From CAVRCA01 sp963719345 (GTDB taxonomy: Bacteria; Pseudomonadota; Alphaproteobacteria; Acetobacterales; Acetobacteraceae): a DNA stretch of 64,000 bases. Both the position numbers and the translations under genes were made by a program. A model generated the notes under the pieces. It was not told where the DNA came from and searched no databases. It worked only from the letters and a program-made list of their open reading frames with translations. Where the stretch lies: contig CAVRCA010000001.1 in assembly GCA_963719345.1 (NCBI GenBank), positions 124,001 to 188,000 of the forward strand, in the 5' to 3' direction. Shown here in pieces: positions 19,970-28,858 of this stretch. The number at the start of each line of letters is the position of its first letter. The first letter of the stretch is position 1.

Positions 19970-20453
19970 GTGAATTATCCGAATACACGGCGATGGTTGT
20001 TGGGATTGGGATTGCCTTGGGCATTTGCCCTTTTGGTTAGCCAGTGGTCGTTCGGCCTTTTTTTCAGCGCCAGTCTGCATCCTTACTGATGATGCAGCGC
20101 GTGGCCGGGTGTGGGCTCCGGCTTGCAAATCATGCCATGACATAAGTCCAGTCGAGCCCGATCTCAAACACTCCAGCGGCGGGCCAAATCTACAGAGAGT
20201 TTACATGTCGCTCGCGGGAACTCGGCCCGCACCGGAAAATCCGACTGCCGCTTACCAACAGCCTTATCCCCCACTGGCTGCTGCTCGCGATGCCGGTGTT
20301 GTCTGGACTGATAAAAATCTCCTTCTCTATCTTCAAGATCCAAAAGGATTTCTCGATAAAGTAACAGGTAAAAGTTTTGACCTCCCTTTATTCTACATGA
20401 ATTTTTCTATTGGCCAGGAGAGAGAGCGCCAAAACGTGATTGCGTACCTTTAA
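19970..20453 (+). pseudogene. c-type cytochrome, frame broken and cut by IS3
   Basis: The C-terminal 125 codons encode a class I cytochrome c: CKSCH haem site, GVVWTDKNLLLYLQDPKGF, FYMNFS (possible Met ligand) and NVIAYL at the end. The signal-peptide part (MNYPNTRRWLLGLGLPWAFA from GTG 19970) is in another frame, so one indel lies near 20075-20090. The stop codon TAA sits at the IS3 boundary, and relatives usually continue a few residues after VIAYL, so the 3' end was probably replaced by the insertion sequence. Would have been periplasmic. Confidence 0.6.
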
Positions 20454-20481
20454 TGGAGTGACCCCCTCGGGGTGGACACCG

Positions 20482-21289
20482 TCATGCGGGGGCTCTGACC
20501 ACCTGGCGAGCGCGTTGTTGCTCCTCGAAGTGCGCCGGGCTGCGGTATCCCAGCGCCGAATGCAGTCGCCTTGTATTGTAGACCTCGTCGATGAACCTCG
20601 GCAGATCTTCGGCGACGTCACCGAAGGTCTGGTAATCCATCCGGTAGACCGCTTCGACTTTCAGCGTCTTCATGAAGCTTTCGGCTTTGGCGTTGTCGTA
20701 AGGGTTGCCGCGCCGTCCCATCGATCTCTTGATGCCGTGATCAGCCAGCTTCTTGCGGTAGCGTTCCGCGGCATACTGGCTGCCGCGATCCGAATGATGC
20801 ACGCAGCCTCGGCCCGGGCGCCTGGTGGCGATCGCCACTTCCAGCGCCCGCCAGGGTCAGCCGCGCCTCGATCGTGCGTCCCAAAGCATACCCCACCACG
20901 CGGCGCGACCACGCATCCAGTATGACAGCGAGATAGACGAAGCCGGTGGCAATGGCGACATAGGTGATGTCCGCAACCCAGAGCTGGTCCGGACCGTCAG
21001 GCTCAATGTCCTTGGCCAGATTGGGAAAGATCGGGTTATCGTGGTCGCTGTTCGTCGTGGCCACATAGCGCCGCCGCGGACGGACCTGCATGCCGTGCAG
21101 GCGCATCAGGCGGGCCACCCGCTTGCAATTCACGAGCGCGCCCTCGGCACGCAACTGCGCCGCAATCCGTCGGTAGCCGTAGACTGGAAAGTCGGCCCGG
21201 ATCGCGTGCATGCGCTCGACCAGCGCCGTATCGTCTCCAGCATCACCGCTGGCGACATCGTAGAACGAGCTGCGCGCCACCTCCATCAC
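20482..21289 (-). pseudogene. IS3 transposase OrfB (rve integrase core), one frameshift
   Basis: DDE integrase split by an indel near 20837. First part: PVYGYRRIAAQL, then VADITYVAI with the first catalytic Asp. Second part: HHSDRGSQYAAERYR with the second Asp and NPYDNAKAESFMKTLK with the Glu, ending RLHSALGYRSPAHFEEQQ. All three catalytic residues are present across the two pieces. As sequenced this copy cannot make a full OrfB; a single-base error is possible. Confidence 0.8.
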
Positions 21290-21639
21290 GCGGCACCCCT
21301 CGGCGACGGGGAGACCGGCGGGCCGGTGATCACGGACGGCCTGGCGTCTTTCGGCGGCCGGAAGGCTTGCGAGGCTTTTTTCAAAAGCCCGTTCTCGAGC
21401 GCAAGGCGCCCGACCATCCGCTCAAGAGCAGCGATGCGGGCCTCATACTGCTCCAGCAGATTGGCGGCCTCGGCATCTTCGTCGAACTCGCCGCGCTCAT
21501 ACTTCTCGACCCACACGCGGATCAAGTTGCGGCAGATGTCGTTGCGCTTGGCAAGGCCGTGAAGGCTCACCTCACCGGACAGGAATTCCTGGGCCATCTG
21601 CCGCTTGAAGGCGATTGGATATGAGCGATGCCGTGCCAT
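21286..21639 (-). CDS. IS3 transposase OrfA
   Basis: 117 residues. Helix-turn-helix region near residues 9-40 (YPIAFKRQMAQEFLSGEVSL) followed by a leucine-zipper-like helix (LLEQYEARIAALERMVGRLA) that mediates OrfA/OrfAB assembly. Its end overlaps the start of OrfB by four bases, where IS3 elements normally make the fusion transposase by -1 ribosomal frameshifting. Confidence 0.88.
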   Translation of the reverse strand: MARHRSYPIAFKRQMAQEFLSGEVSLHGLAKRNDICRNLIRVWVEKYERGEFDEDAEAANLLEQYEARIAALERMVGRLALENGLLKKASQAFRPPKDARPSVITGPPVSPSPRGAA

Positions 21640-21713
21640 GGTCCCTCCTCATGGCCCAGCCAGGATGGTCAATCCAAGATCCCCAACCTGTCCACCCCGA
21701 GGGGGTCACTCCA

Positions 21714-21980
21714 TTCGCCCATTTGCTTGCGTATGAGCGGAAACGTCATGCCTGTCATAGCTTTGGCGAAAATATTGACCGTCGATGTGACTTGACGATC
21801 TGGTTCAGCAAGCTCCGTGAGAGCCTTAAACAGATTATTTCCGCCAAGTTTATCAGGTTCGAAAGATGGTTGCCCCACGAGCAACGAGCATGCAACAACA
21901 ATGACGGCCGCCGATGCTAAGGAGAGAAATCCTATCACGGCTAATCGATGTTTTCTTTCTGCTGCGCTTGACCGTCCCAT
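21714..21980 (-). pseudogene. Predicted lipoprotein truncated by IS3
   Basis: Begins at ATG 21980 after AGGGTG. Residues 11-31 are a hydrophobic signal ending VVAC, giving a lipidated Cys at 31. About 58 further residues (DKLGGNNLFKALTELAEP and on) follow before the IS3 inverted repeat cuts the frame at 21713. The missing C-terminus is not found on the other side of the IS. An upstream extension to 22097 is open but unneeded. Unknown function. Confidence 0.5.
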
Positions 21981-22074
21981 CACCCTACAATACCTCGCCG
22001 TGGTCTTCTCCCACCACCACACTCTCACGCGACTGCCAAGCCGCCGTGGCATTATGATGGCCTCCGGAGTTCGC

Positions 22075-22490
22075 TCATTTGCAGCCTCCTTGTTCATATT
22101 CAGAAGCGTCGCTCATGTCGGTCAGCCGAAAGGTATCGAGCAGCTTGCAGAATTTGTAATCAATGTCCCTGGCGTTCTGCAACGATCGGTCGATATAAGC
22201 GCGACTGTATCTGTATTCCAAGAGAACGGTGCCCCATATCCGCTCTCTGGTACTGAGCATTCGGGGAAAGGGATATGGCCGTTCTTCCGGCACTTTACTA
22301 CAAATAGAGGGTCTGAGTTTTTCAAGACGAACAAATCATCTTCGGAGAAGCGATCGTGGTACTTCAGAAAACCGGTGCCGCTGGCCATATCGAGAATCTT
22401 TGAGCGAGATGCGGATCGTGCGCGGGGACGTCAGATCCGACATACGCCTCTAGCAGCTCCTTCCCAGTTAGATTGCTAGAACTCGACTCG
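22075..22490 (-). pseudogene. C-terminal part of a gene split by IS1380 and IS5
   Basis: From the IS1380 edge: SSSNLTGKELLEAYVGSDVP, a frame change, FLKYHDRFSEDDLFVLKNSD, PLFVVKCRKNGHIPFP, another change in a CCCTTTCCCC run, then TVLLEYRYSRAYIDRSLQNA and KLLDTFRLTDMS, stop at 22075. The sequence order matches an uncharacterised protein type I have seen as one chain, in which an N-terminal half like that at 25079-25555 comes first. Both halves point the same way with the two IS elements between. Unknown function; decayed. Confidence 0.5.
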
Positions 22491-24158
22491 CTAGCCCGCA
22501 TTTCTCACAGGCACCAAGCCTGACGGTTGTTTCTGGGGTTTGGGGCGGACGGGAGGCAGGGCGGGTGGTTATGCGGGACGGTGCGGGCTGGTGACCGCGG
22601 ATTGGGGCGCGGTTGTCCGACGCGGCCACGCGCGGCTGCGTTGGTCGGGGTGATGTGGCCTTGCGGTGTCCGGTTCGTGGCGGCGCCAGATCATCGCAAC
22701 CTGGCGTGCGCCAGCGCGAACTCGTGCTGGCATGGACAGCCCGTCGCCATTGCAACGCTGATCCGGCGCACACTGACGCGCACCAGCGCGCCGATCTTGA
22801 GCAGCCGCAGGCGGATCGTGCCGCAGGTCGCGGTGGCGAACTGGGTGTGCGCCAGCCCGATGCGCCGCAGCGCGCACAGCAGCACGTAGGCGGCGGCGGC
22901 AAACCACAGACGCAACTGATTGGCGCGCATCGTCGCCGTCGAGGTGCGATCGGCGAACAGGTTAAGCTGGCATTCCTTGATGCGGTTCTCCATCTCGCCA
23001 CGGGCGCAGTAGATCTCCTCGTAGAGGTGCCGCGGGTGGGCGGCGGCGGCCTTCAGCGAGGTGACGACGAAGCGCGGATTGGCCTTGTCGCCGAGCCACT
23101 CGGCCTTGCCGACGACCCGCCGGCACCGCGTCCAACTGTCCAGCGTCGACCACAGGAAATCGCGAAACCGGCGCGCCGGCTTGCCGGTGCCCTCGGCCTC
23201 GGTGCGCGCCTGGGCAAGCTCGCCCGCGATCGCCGCTTCGAGGCGCTCGTTGCGTGCCAGGCCGAACAGGAACTCGACGCGGTTGGCCTCGCACCATGCC
23301 ATCAGCGCGTCACGGGCAAAACCGCTGTCGCCACGCAGCAGGATGCGGACGCGCGGCCAGCGGGCGCGGATGTGGCCGACAAGGCGGGCGATCTCCTCGG
23401 TGGCCCCCGCCGAGGCATCGATGTTGGAACGGCGCAGCCTGGCGGCGAGCAGATGCCGGCCGCAGAAGACGTAGAGCGGCAGGTAGCAGTAGCAATCGTA
23501 GTAGCCATGAAAGAACCTGCCTTCCTGATGGCCGTGCAGCGGGTCATCCGTGGCGTCGAGGTCGAGCGTGATCTGCTTCGGCCGGCTGGTGTGCGCGTCA
23601 AGGAACAGGTCGACGAACAGCGCCGCGATGGCGTCGGGACCGGCGGCAAGTTTGGCGTAGCGGGTCGGTTCGGGCCGGCTCAGTTCCAGCCGGTTCAGCG
23701 TCGATTTGCCGGCCAGCGGCGCACAGCCGGCGCGCCGCGCGGCGAGCTTGCCCGCGAGCGTGGCCATCACCGGGTCGTGGCGCAGCTGATCGTGGTCGGT
23801 CAGGTCTTCGTAGCCGAGCGCGAGGCCGACCACACGCTGCATCACCAGCGTCTCGACGTCATGCTCGATCAGCGCCGGATCGCGGGCGTCGGCGAAACAG
23901 GCGGCAAGCCGCCGGGTCAGCCCGATGACGCGATCGGTCGCCCCCAGCAGCAGCGCCCCCGCATCCGAGGTGATGCGCCCGCCATCAAATCCGGCGACCA
24001 CCGCGCGGCCTTCTACGCGTGCAAACTCGAACAGCGGCGGGTTACACTCTGTCGGCACCGGGATCGCCTCCTGACCAGCGATAAGTCCTTCTCGCAAAAG
24101 AACTTTCGCCGATTTTAGAGCCCCGATGCACCTACCCAGTGTGAGAAATGCGGGCTAG
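22491..24158 (-). mobile_element. IS1380 family insertion sequence, about 1668 bp
   Basis: Terminal inverted repeats of 19 bp (CTAGCCCGCATTTCTCACA) at 22491-22509 and 24140-24158 enclose one full-length transposase gene. The flanks (CTCG left, GTTC right) show no 4-bp target duplication as expected for this family. Its right end touches the left end of the IS5 element. Probably still coding-competent. About 180 bases at the left end hold no gene. Confidence 0.9.
22691..24058 (-). CDS. IS1380 family transposase (DDE)
   Basis: About 455 residues. GTG 24058 is chosen because AGGAGG lies 8 bases upstream; the frame is open to 24097. FDGGRITSDAGALLLGATDR at the N-terminus, LDLDATDDPLHGHQEGRFFH (first catalytic Asp), ILLRGDSGFARDALM (second Asp) and AKGEMENRIKE-type YCARGEMENRIKECQLNLFA (Glu) are in the order expected of DDE group-D transposases. 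Uninterrupted, so the element may be active. Confidence 0.92.
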   Translation of the reverse strand: MPTECNPPLFEFARVEGRAVVAGFDGGRITSDAGALLLGATDRVIGLTRRLAACFADARDPALIEHDVETLVMQRVVGLALGYEDLTDHDQLRHDPVMATLAGKLAARRAGCAPLAGKSTLNRLELSRPEPTRYAKLAAGPDAIAALFVDLFLDAHTSRPKQITLDLDATDDPLHGHQEGRFFHGYYDCYCYLPLYVFCGRHLLAARLRRSNIDASAGATEEIARLVGHIRARWPRVRILLRGDSGFARDALMAWCEANRVEFLFGLARNERLEAAIAGELAQARTEAEGTGKPARRFRDFLWSTLDSWTRCRRVVGKAEWLGDKANPRFVVTSLKAAAAHPRHLYEEIYCARGEMENRIKECQLNLFADRTSTATMRANQLRLWFAAAAYVLLCALRRIGLAHTQFATATCGTIRLRLLKIGALVRVSVRRISVAMATGCPCQHEFALAHARLR

Positions 24159-25077
24159 GTTCGACTCTGAACTCATGTGCAACGAGCCATGCGCCGGATC
24201 AGCAGCATCGCGGATGCGGCGTAGAGGAAGCGGTGGCGGACGCGATCGTGGCCTCGAAATCCTTGGCCAGTCGGCGGTTGCGGTTGAGCCAAGCGAAGCA
24301 CCGCTCGACCACCCAGCGTCGCGGATGGACGGCGAAGCCGACCTGATCGGCGGGCTTGCGGACAATCTCGACGGCGATGCAGCGTCGCGTCGGCGACGCG
24401 CTCGGCGGCATAGGCGGAATCGGCGAAGGCACGCTCGACGAAAGGAAAGCTCGGCGAGAGGCCTGCAGCAACGGGACTGCGCCGTCGCGATCCTGGACCG
24501 AGGCGGGATGGACCTGCAGCACCAGCGGCCTGCCGTCGGTGTCGACCATCGCGTGCCGCTTGCGGCCCAGCACCTTCTTGCCGGCGTCATAGCCGCGCGG
24601 GCCGCCGGCCTCGGTGGTCTTGACGCTCTGGCTGTCGATGACGGCCGCACTCGGGCTCGCCTCGCGTCCGACCCGCTCGCGGTCGAGCATCACCAGTCAG
24701 TGCGTAATGGCCTCCCACACATGGCCGCGCCGCCATGCCGCGAACCAGCCATAGACCGTCTGCCGGGCGGGAAACAGGGCGGCAGCATCCGCCACGCAAT
24801 GCCGCCGCGCAGCACGTAGAAGATGGCATTGACGATCTCGCGCATCGGCCACTCCGGCGGTCGCCCGACCGGCGAGGCGGCGGCAACAGCGGCTCCAGCA
24901 CGGCCCATTCGGCGTCGGTCAGGTCACTGGCGAAGCGGAGCCCGTCGCGCATATGCTGCGCGCGGGTGGTTGCGGTCCACATGGCCGTGTTCATCCGACT
25001 CGGTCTCGACAACCCGTTGGAAAGCATCCTGCCGTGGCCACCCAACCCCCATTCCGCTAGCGTTCAGAGACAGCCTC
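24159..25077 (-). mobile_element. IS5 family insertion sequence, degenerate
   Basis: Carries a broken IS5-type transposase. Ends are imperfect: GAGGCTGTCTCTGAAC read inward from 25077, and GTTCGACTCTGAAC from 24159 directly after IS1380. The shared core CTCTGAAC suggests these are the two inverted repeats, the left one altered or shaved by the IS1380 junction. It sits inside an older reading frame (halves at 22075-22490 and 25079-25555). Confidence 0.72.
24173..24952 (-). pseudogene. IS5 family transposase, several frameshifts
   Basis: Pieces in order: SDLTDAEWAVLEPLLPPPRR, then PPEWPMREIVNAIFYVLRGG, IAWRMLPP, AAVIDSQSVKTTEAGGPRGY (first catalytic Asp region), GRKRHAMVDTDGRPL, RRWVVERCFAWLNRNRRLAK (catalytic Glu), and FLYAASAMLLIRRMARCT ending at TGA 24173. 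At least three frame changes and one stop interrupt it, so this copy is inactive unless several errors are present. Confidence 0.78.
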
Positions 25078-25078
25078 T

Positions 25079-25555
25079 AAGGACAGCCCTAAGCACGTTG
25101 CCCCAGGTATTGGTGTGAAATTTTCCCGTATTTTTAGGATTTTCCGGCAACAAGCATGGCAAAAGTGCATGAATTGCCACATACCCGGAATAACCATTGA
25201 ACGAGTTGACGTATCCCCTTGGGATGAACAAGTCGACATCCCTGATCGATTTATGAACTACTTGCGGTTCTTGCGATGGCGGGGTGGCGTTGCCGGGGAC
25301 GGCTCGTAGGCTGTTACTACCAAAGTCCGCCTGGTTAGGAAATCCCTCCGACCCAGTGGGGAATATGGTTGGGACCGCGCTTCCAGCTCGCTTTGCGTCC
25401 GGCACGGGTGGAGAGGGTGTCAGATCGCCGGTCGATGGCGGATGAACTCTTTCCTGCTCGGGCGGCGCAATGGATAGGAGTGGATCGGCGGACGTGTGGT
25501 TAATCGACAGGCTTGCAACGAAAATCTGCGATAGCAGCCTTAGGATTTTTCCTCT
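25079..25555 (-). pseudogene. N-terminal part of the gene split by IS5/IS1380
   Basis: Open frame on the minus strand from about 25555. It begins with a hydrophobic stretch (KILRLLSQIFVASLSI), then a Pro/Ser-rich linker, then VDLFIPRGYVNSFNGYSGYV, AIHALLPCLLPENPKNTGKF and TWGNVLRAVL up to the IS5 edge. No ATG/GTG/TTG precedes the hydrophobic part in frame, so the true start is lost or mis-sequenced; GTG 25405 is an internal possibility. The likely continuation is at 22490. It looks like an exported protein of unknown function. Confidence 0.45.
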
Positions 25556-25838
25556 TACCCGAGCCTCCGCACAACGGCCAATCTCTAGGCGAACTTGCAG
25601 CCATTTGCCCGATCGTCGCCTCGGATTGCCCCGGCTCGGCCTGCCGTGCCGCGATCTGCTGCTGCTCGTCGCGGCAGGCAGCGAGTTTATCGGCCAGCTG
25701 CAGCACAGCGGGAGACATGAGGTGTGATCGGCCCGTCATGCCTTTTTGGTAACACCCAATCTTCTTGCCCACGCATAAGCTAGATATAAGGATAGAATGA
25801 TCTATCCTTTCGCGAGAGCTGAAGCAATCCGGTAAGAC
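25556..25838. other. No confident gene
   Basis: A 90-codon minus-strand frame spans 25500-25772 (for example LADKLAACRDEQQQIAARQA), but it has no ribosome-binding site, no known family and overlaps the split gene in another frame. It may be the displaced 5' part of that gene. Nothing else is visible in this stretch. Confidence 0.3.
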
Positions 25839-27221
25839 CTACTGGACCGAGAGGGTGAGCCTGATGAGCTGATGCCGGCCGTCGCGGGTGACCTCCTCGA
25901 TTGCGATGCTGTCCGCGCCGGTAAACCCCTTGACCGGGGCGTAGGTCACGCCGACGGCGGGGACCCGTGACGCATTGCACACGGCGAACGGACTGGCCGG
26001 AGGGAAGGCCGGGTTGGCCTCGCGCGGGCCGGCGGCCGCCGTGCCGTGCGATGGCGGCTCGCTGATCCGGACGGTGGGCAGGCCGCGCGGGCTGCAATCG
26101 GGGTTGACGGCGTAGAACACGCCAAGGACGGTGGTGGTCTCGGCGGGGACCGTCCTGCTATAGGCGCGAATAATCGGCTGGCCGGGGTTTTCCTGCTTGG
26201 GGCCGGTCCAGACCACGGCATCGTTCACGGCATAGGGCCGGCAAGCGCCGCCGGCTTTCTCGGCGCAGGATCGCAGGGCCAGCCGCAACGGATCGTATCC
26301 GCCGCTGATGAAGCCGGCCCCGTTAGGTGCGACGACAAAGACGCGGGGGAACGACGCCGCGAGGAATTTTCGATACAGGGCGCGCCCTTGATCGTTCATG
26401 AACGGCACCGATCCCACGTCGTCGAGCGCGGCCCAATGCGTGGCCGGCGGGAAGGGCATCGGCAGGTAGTCCGGGTTCACCACCGTCGCGGGCAAGCCGA
26501 TCCGGGCGAGGAAGGCGTCGACCCGGGGCGTCCACAGGGGAAGAGTATCCGAAAAGCTCAGGAGCTGGTGGGAGTCGGCCCCGTAGCTGCCGAACGCGAC
26601 GAGTTCGCCGTGGCCGCCGGCCTGCTGGTAGCGTCCATACATGGCCTGCCAGGTCGCCTTCGGCATCACGTGGTCGTTGTCGCCGTAGAACCACAGCGAG
26701 GGCAGCGAGGTCCGGGCGCCGAAGCGGGCGGCGGCGGCCACCATGCTGCTGTCCTGCGCGGCGCAGTCCGAGGCGCGGAACGCGGCGTTGAAGCTGATTA
26801 GACCGCGCGCCGGGACACGGTCGAGGGTGCCGAGTGCGAGCGTGTTCCAGGCGCCGAAACTCTGGCCGGCGACGACGACCCGGGTGCGGTCGATGTCCGG
26901 CCGAGCCGAAAGCGCCTCGATGACGGCGCGGATGTCGCGGGCGTTGCTGACGCCGACCGCGTCGAGGTCGCAGCCGGCGTGGACGAGGTTGCCGCCCGAG
27001 CCGGCGAAGCCACGCATCATCGGCAGCGCGACCGCGTAGCCGCGCGAGAGAAAATAGTAGGCGGCGATGGTGAAGCGATACCGCTCTCCTCGATTGATTC
27101 CCGACGCGCTGTCGGCGCCGTGGTTCATGACCGCAAGCGGGAACGGGCCGGGGCCGCTTGGCGTGTAGAGCGTCACCTCCAGGCTGACCGGTCGCTCGGG
27201 GTCGCCGGGCAGGCTCAGCAC
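25839..27221 (-). CDS. Secreted alpha/beta hydrolase (dienelactone hydrolase-like)
   Basis: At least 460 residues. PLAVMNHGADSASG near the start supplies the oxyanion region, VVVAGQSFGAWNTLALG contains the G-x-S-x-G nucleophile elbow, FYGDNDHVMP the acid and DSHQLL the His. The N-terminus is unclear: the frame is open back to 27422 and encodes a good signal peptide (LRAALAIGFLLVQAAAAG), yet contains no ATG, GTG or TTG there. GTG 27221 would drop the signal. IS481 inserted just upstream at 27428 and may have removed promoter elements. Substrate unknown. Confidence 0.72.
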   Translation of the reverse strand: MLSLPGDPERPVSLEVTLYTPSGPGPFPLAVMNHGADSASGINRGERYRFTIAAYYFLSRGYAVALPMMRGFAGSGGNLVHAGCDLDAVGVSNARDIRAVIEALSARPDIDRTRVVVAGQSFGAWNTLALGTLDRVPARGLISFNAAFRASDCAAQDSSMVAAAARFGARTSLPSLWFYGDNDHVMPKATWQAMYGRYQQAGGHGELVAFGSYGADSHQLLSFSDTLPLWTPRVDAFLARIGLPATVVNPDYLPMPFPPATHWAALDDVGSVPFMNDQGRALYRKFLAASFPRVFVVAPNGAGFISGGYDPLRLALRSCAEKAGGACRPYAVNDAVVWTGPKQENPGQPIIRAYSRTVPAETTTVLGVFYAVNPDCSPRGLPTVRISEPPSHGTAAAGPREANPAFPPASPFAVCNASRVPAVGVTYAPVKGFTGADSIAIEEVTRDGRHQLIRLTLSVQ

Positions 27222-27427
27222 GCGCTCGTGCAGCGGGGCGCCGGGCAGCCGCGCCTCGTCTCCGCCGGGCTCCGTCGTGCCCGCGGCGGCGGCCTGAACG
27301 AGAAGAAACCCGATCGCCAGGGCGGCGCGCAGCGTGGAGCCGAGCCGATCGCGGCGAGTGCTGGCAAGCTGGGCAGAGGCGCGGTTCGTCGTGATCGGTC
27401 GCTTCTGCCTGTCCTGTCTACGTTATG

Positions 27428-28670
27428 TGTAGAAGTAGCGACTTGATCTGACGGTCGTTTGATCTGGCGTGGTGGGTGTCCGCCGGATCGAACGTGTCAG
27501 CTGTTCTCGTCAGGCGGCCTTTGCCGGGTTCTGCTTTTCGCGCGCGGCGTCGGCGCTGTCGAGGAAAGTCTGCATCGGGGTCTTGCCGAAGCACCAACGG
27601 CCTTGATGCGTGCGCTGCTCATTGTAGCCTGTCACCCAGATATCGAGGTCGGCCTGCAGCGCGTCCACCGTGTCGTAGACCTTCTTGCGGAAAGCGACGC
27701 GATAGAACTCGTCCAGCAGCGTCTTGTGGAACCGTTCGCAGATGCCATTGGTCTGCGGGCTCTTCACCTTGGTTCGGGTATGGTCGATGTCTTCGACGGC
27801 GAGGTAGAGCTCATACTCGTGCCGGTCGTGGGCGCCGCAATACTCCGTGCCGCGATCGGTCAGGATCCGGTCAACCCGGATCCCGTGCTCGTCGAAGAAC
27901 GGGATCACCCGGTCGTTCAGGACATCGGCGGCGGTCAGCGGCGTCTTGCGCGTGTAGAGCTTGGCGAAGCCAACCTTGGCGTAGGTGTCGATCACCGTCT
28001 GCTGGTAGACCCGCCCGACGCCTTTCAGCGTGCCGACGTAGAAGGTGTCCTGTGCCAGGCAGTAGCCTGGATGCTCGCTGTCGAACTCGCCGTGGGCCTC
28101 CTTCTCGACCTTGGCCTTCTCCAGCGCGACCAGCTGGCTTTCGGTGAGCACGTCGCCGTCCTGGGCGACCTTGGCTTCCAGCGCTTTCAGCCGCTTCTTC
28201 ATCGTCTCGAGATCGTGGCGCAGCCAGATGGAGCGAACGCCAAAGGCGGAGACGTCGGTGCCCCGCTTCTTCAGTTCGTTGGCGGCACGGGCTTGGCCCC
28301 AGGCAGGTTCTTCGATGGCCATCGCCGCCACAGCAGCCTCCACCTCCGGCGAGACGCGATTCCTCAGGTTGGGCTTGGACCGGGTGATCTCGGCCAGCGC
28401 CAGGTCGCCGCCCTTCTCGTAGAGATCTCGGAAGCGATAGAAGCTGTCCCGGCTGTAGCCCATGACGCGGCAGGCCTGCGTCACGCTGCCCAACTGCTTG
28501 GCCAGCTCCAGCAGGCCCACCTTCGCCTTGATCACCTTGCGCTCGGTCATCGTCATGACGGTCTCTCCAGTGGCACCGGCCGGGGCGCTGCGCTTCGCAT
28601 GGGCTCCGCGCCCCGGCCTCCAACCCCACCGATTTTGGGGTGACCGTCAGATCACATCAAGACTTCTACA
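27428..28670 (-). mobile_element. IS481 family insertion sequence, 1243 bp, with target duplication
   Basis: Ends TGTAGAAGT... at 27428 and ...ACTTCTACA at 28670, with related inner repeats (GATCTGACGGTC on both sides). A 7-bp duplication CGTTATG flanks it exactly (27421-27427 and 28671-28677), so this is a recent, simple insertion. It lies upstream of the hydrolase gene. Confidence 0.95.
27510..28556 (-). CDS. IS481 family transposase (DDE)
   Basis: 348 residues. N-terminal helix-turn-helix (GSVTQACRVMGYSRDSFYRF, about 22-41), then an rve integrase core with AQDTFYVGTLKG (Asp), ILTDRGTEYCG (Asp) and NGICERFHKTLLDEFYRVAF (Glu). ATG 28556 follows GGAGAGA. Uninterrupted and inside an element with intact ends, so probably functional. 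Confidence 0.93.
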   Translation of the reverse strand: MTMTERKVIKAKVGLLELAKQLGSVTQACRVMGYSRDSFYRFRDLYEKGGDLALAEITRSKPNLRNRVSPEVEAAVAAMAIEEPAWGQARAANELKKRGTDVSAFGVRSIWLRHDLETMKKRLKALEAKVAQDGDVLTESQLVALEKAKVEKEAHGEFDSEHPGYCLAQDTFYVGTLKGVGRVYQQTVIDTYAKVGFAKLYTRKTPLTAADVLNDRVIPFFDEHGIRVDRILTDRGTEYCGAHDRHEYELYLAVEDIDHTRTKVKSPQTNGICERFHKTLLDEFYRVAFRKKVYDTVDALQADLDIWVTGYNEQRTHQGRWCFGKTPMQTFLDSADAAREKQNPAKAA

Positions 28671-28858
28671 CGTTATGGTTGTATGGAAGGCTAGTTGGAG
28701 TATCAAGCCAGGAGCAACCTAGCCGCCTACTGTAGTACGCCTTGCGTTGATTCGGGGTGCCGTCGCGCCTAGCTTCGGTCGATGATTCCGTTTGTGTTCC
28801 CCCGATCGCCTGCGCTCTTCAGGCTGCCGAGCAGGCCCGGCATGTTCGGCCCGCGCTC

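Larger units (their letters stand above)
20454..21713 (-). mobile_element. IS3 family insertion sequence, 1260 bp
   Basis: Bounded by perfect 25-bp terminal inverted repeats at 20454-20478 and 21689-21713 (outer bases TGGAGTGACCCCCTC). It carries two transposase frames on the minus strand in the usual IS3 arrangement. No target-site duplication: bases outside are TAA on the left and TTC on the right. The left flank is a cytochrome on the plus strand and the right flank a truncated lipoprotein on the minus strand, so the flanks may not have been neighbours originally. Confidence 0.92.

Noticed and set aside
20451..21716. A 3-bp target duplication for the IS3 element
   Set aside because: Left TAA and right TTC do not match, even if the ends are shifted by one or two bases.
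22613..24118. A 501-codon plus-strand open frame opposite the IS1380 transposase
   Set aside because: The minus-strand transposase has all catalytic motifs and terminal repeats; the opposite frame has no recognisable feature.
25115..25309. A plus-strand frame with CMNCH, a haem-binding motif
   Set aside because: Only 64 codons with no other cytochrome feature. The opposite strand has a longer, better protein-like frame that belongs to the split gene, so the motif is probably chance.
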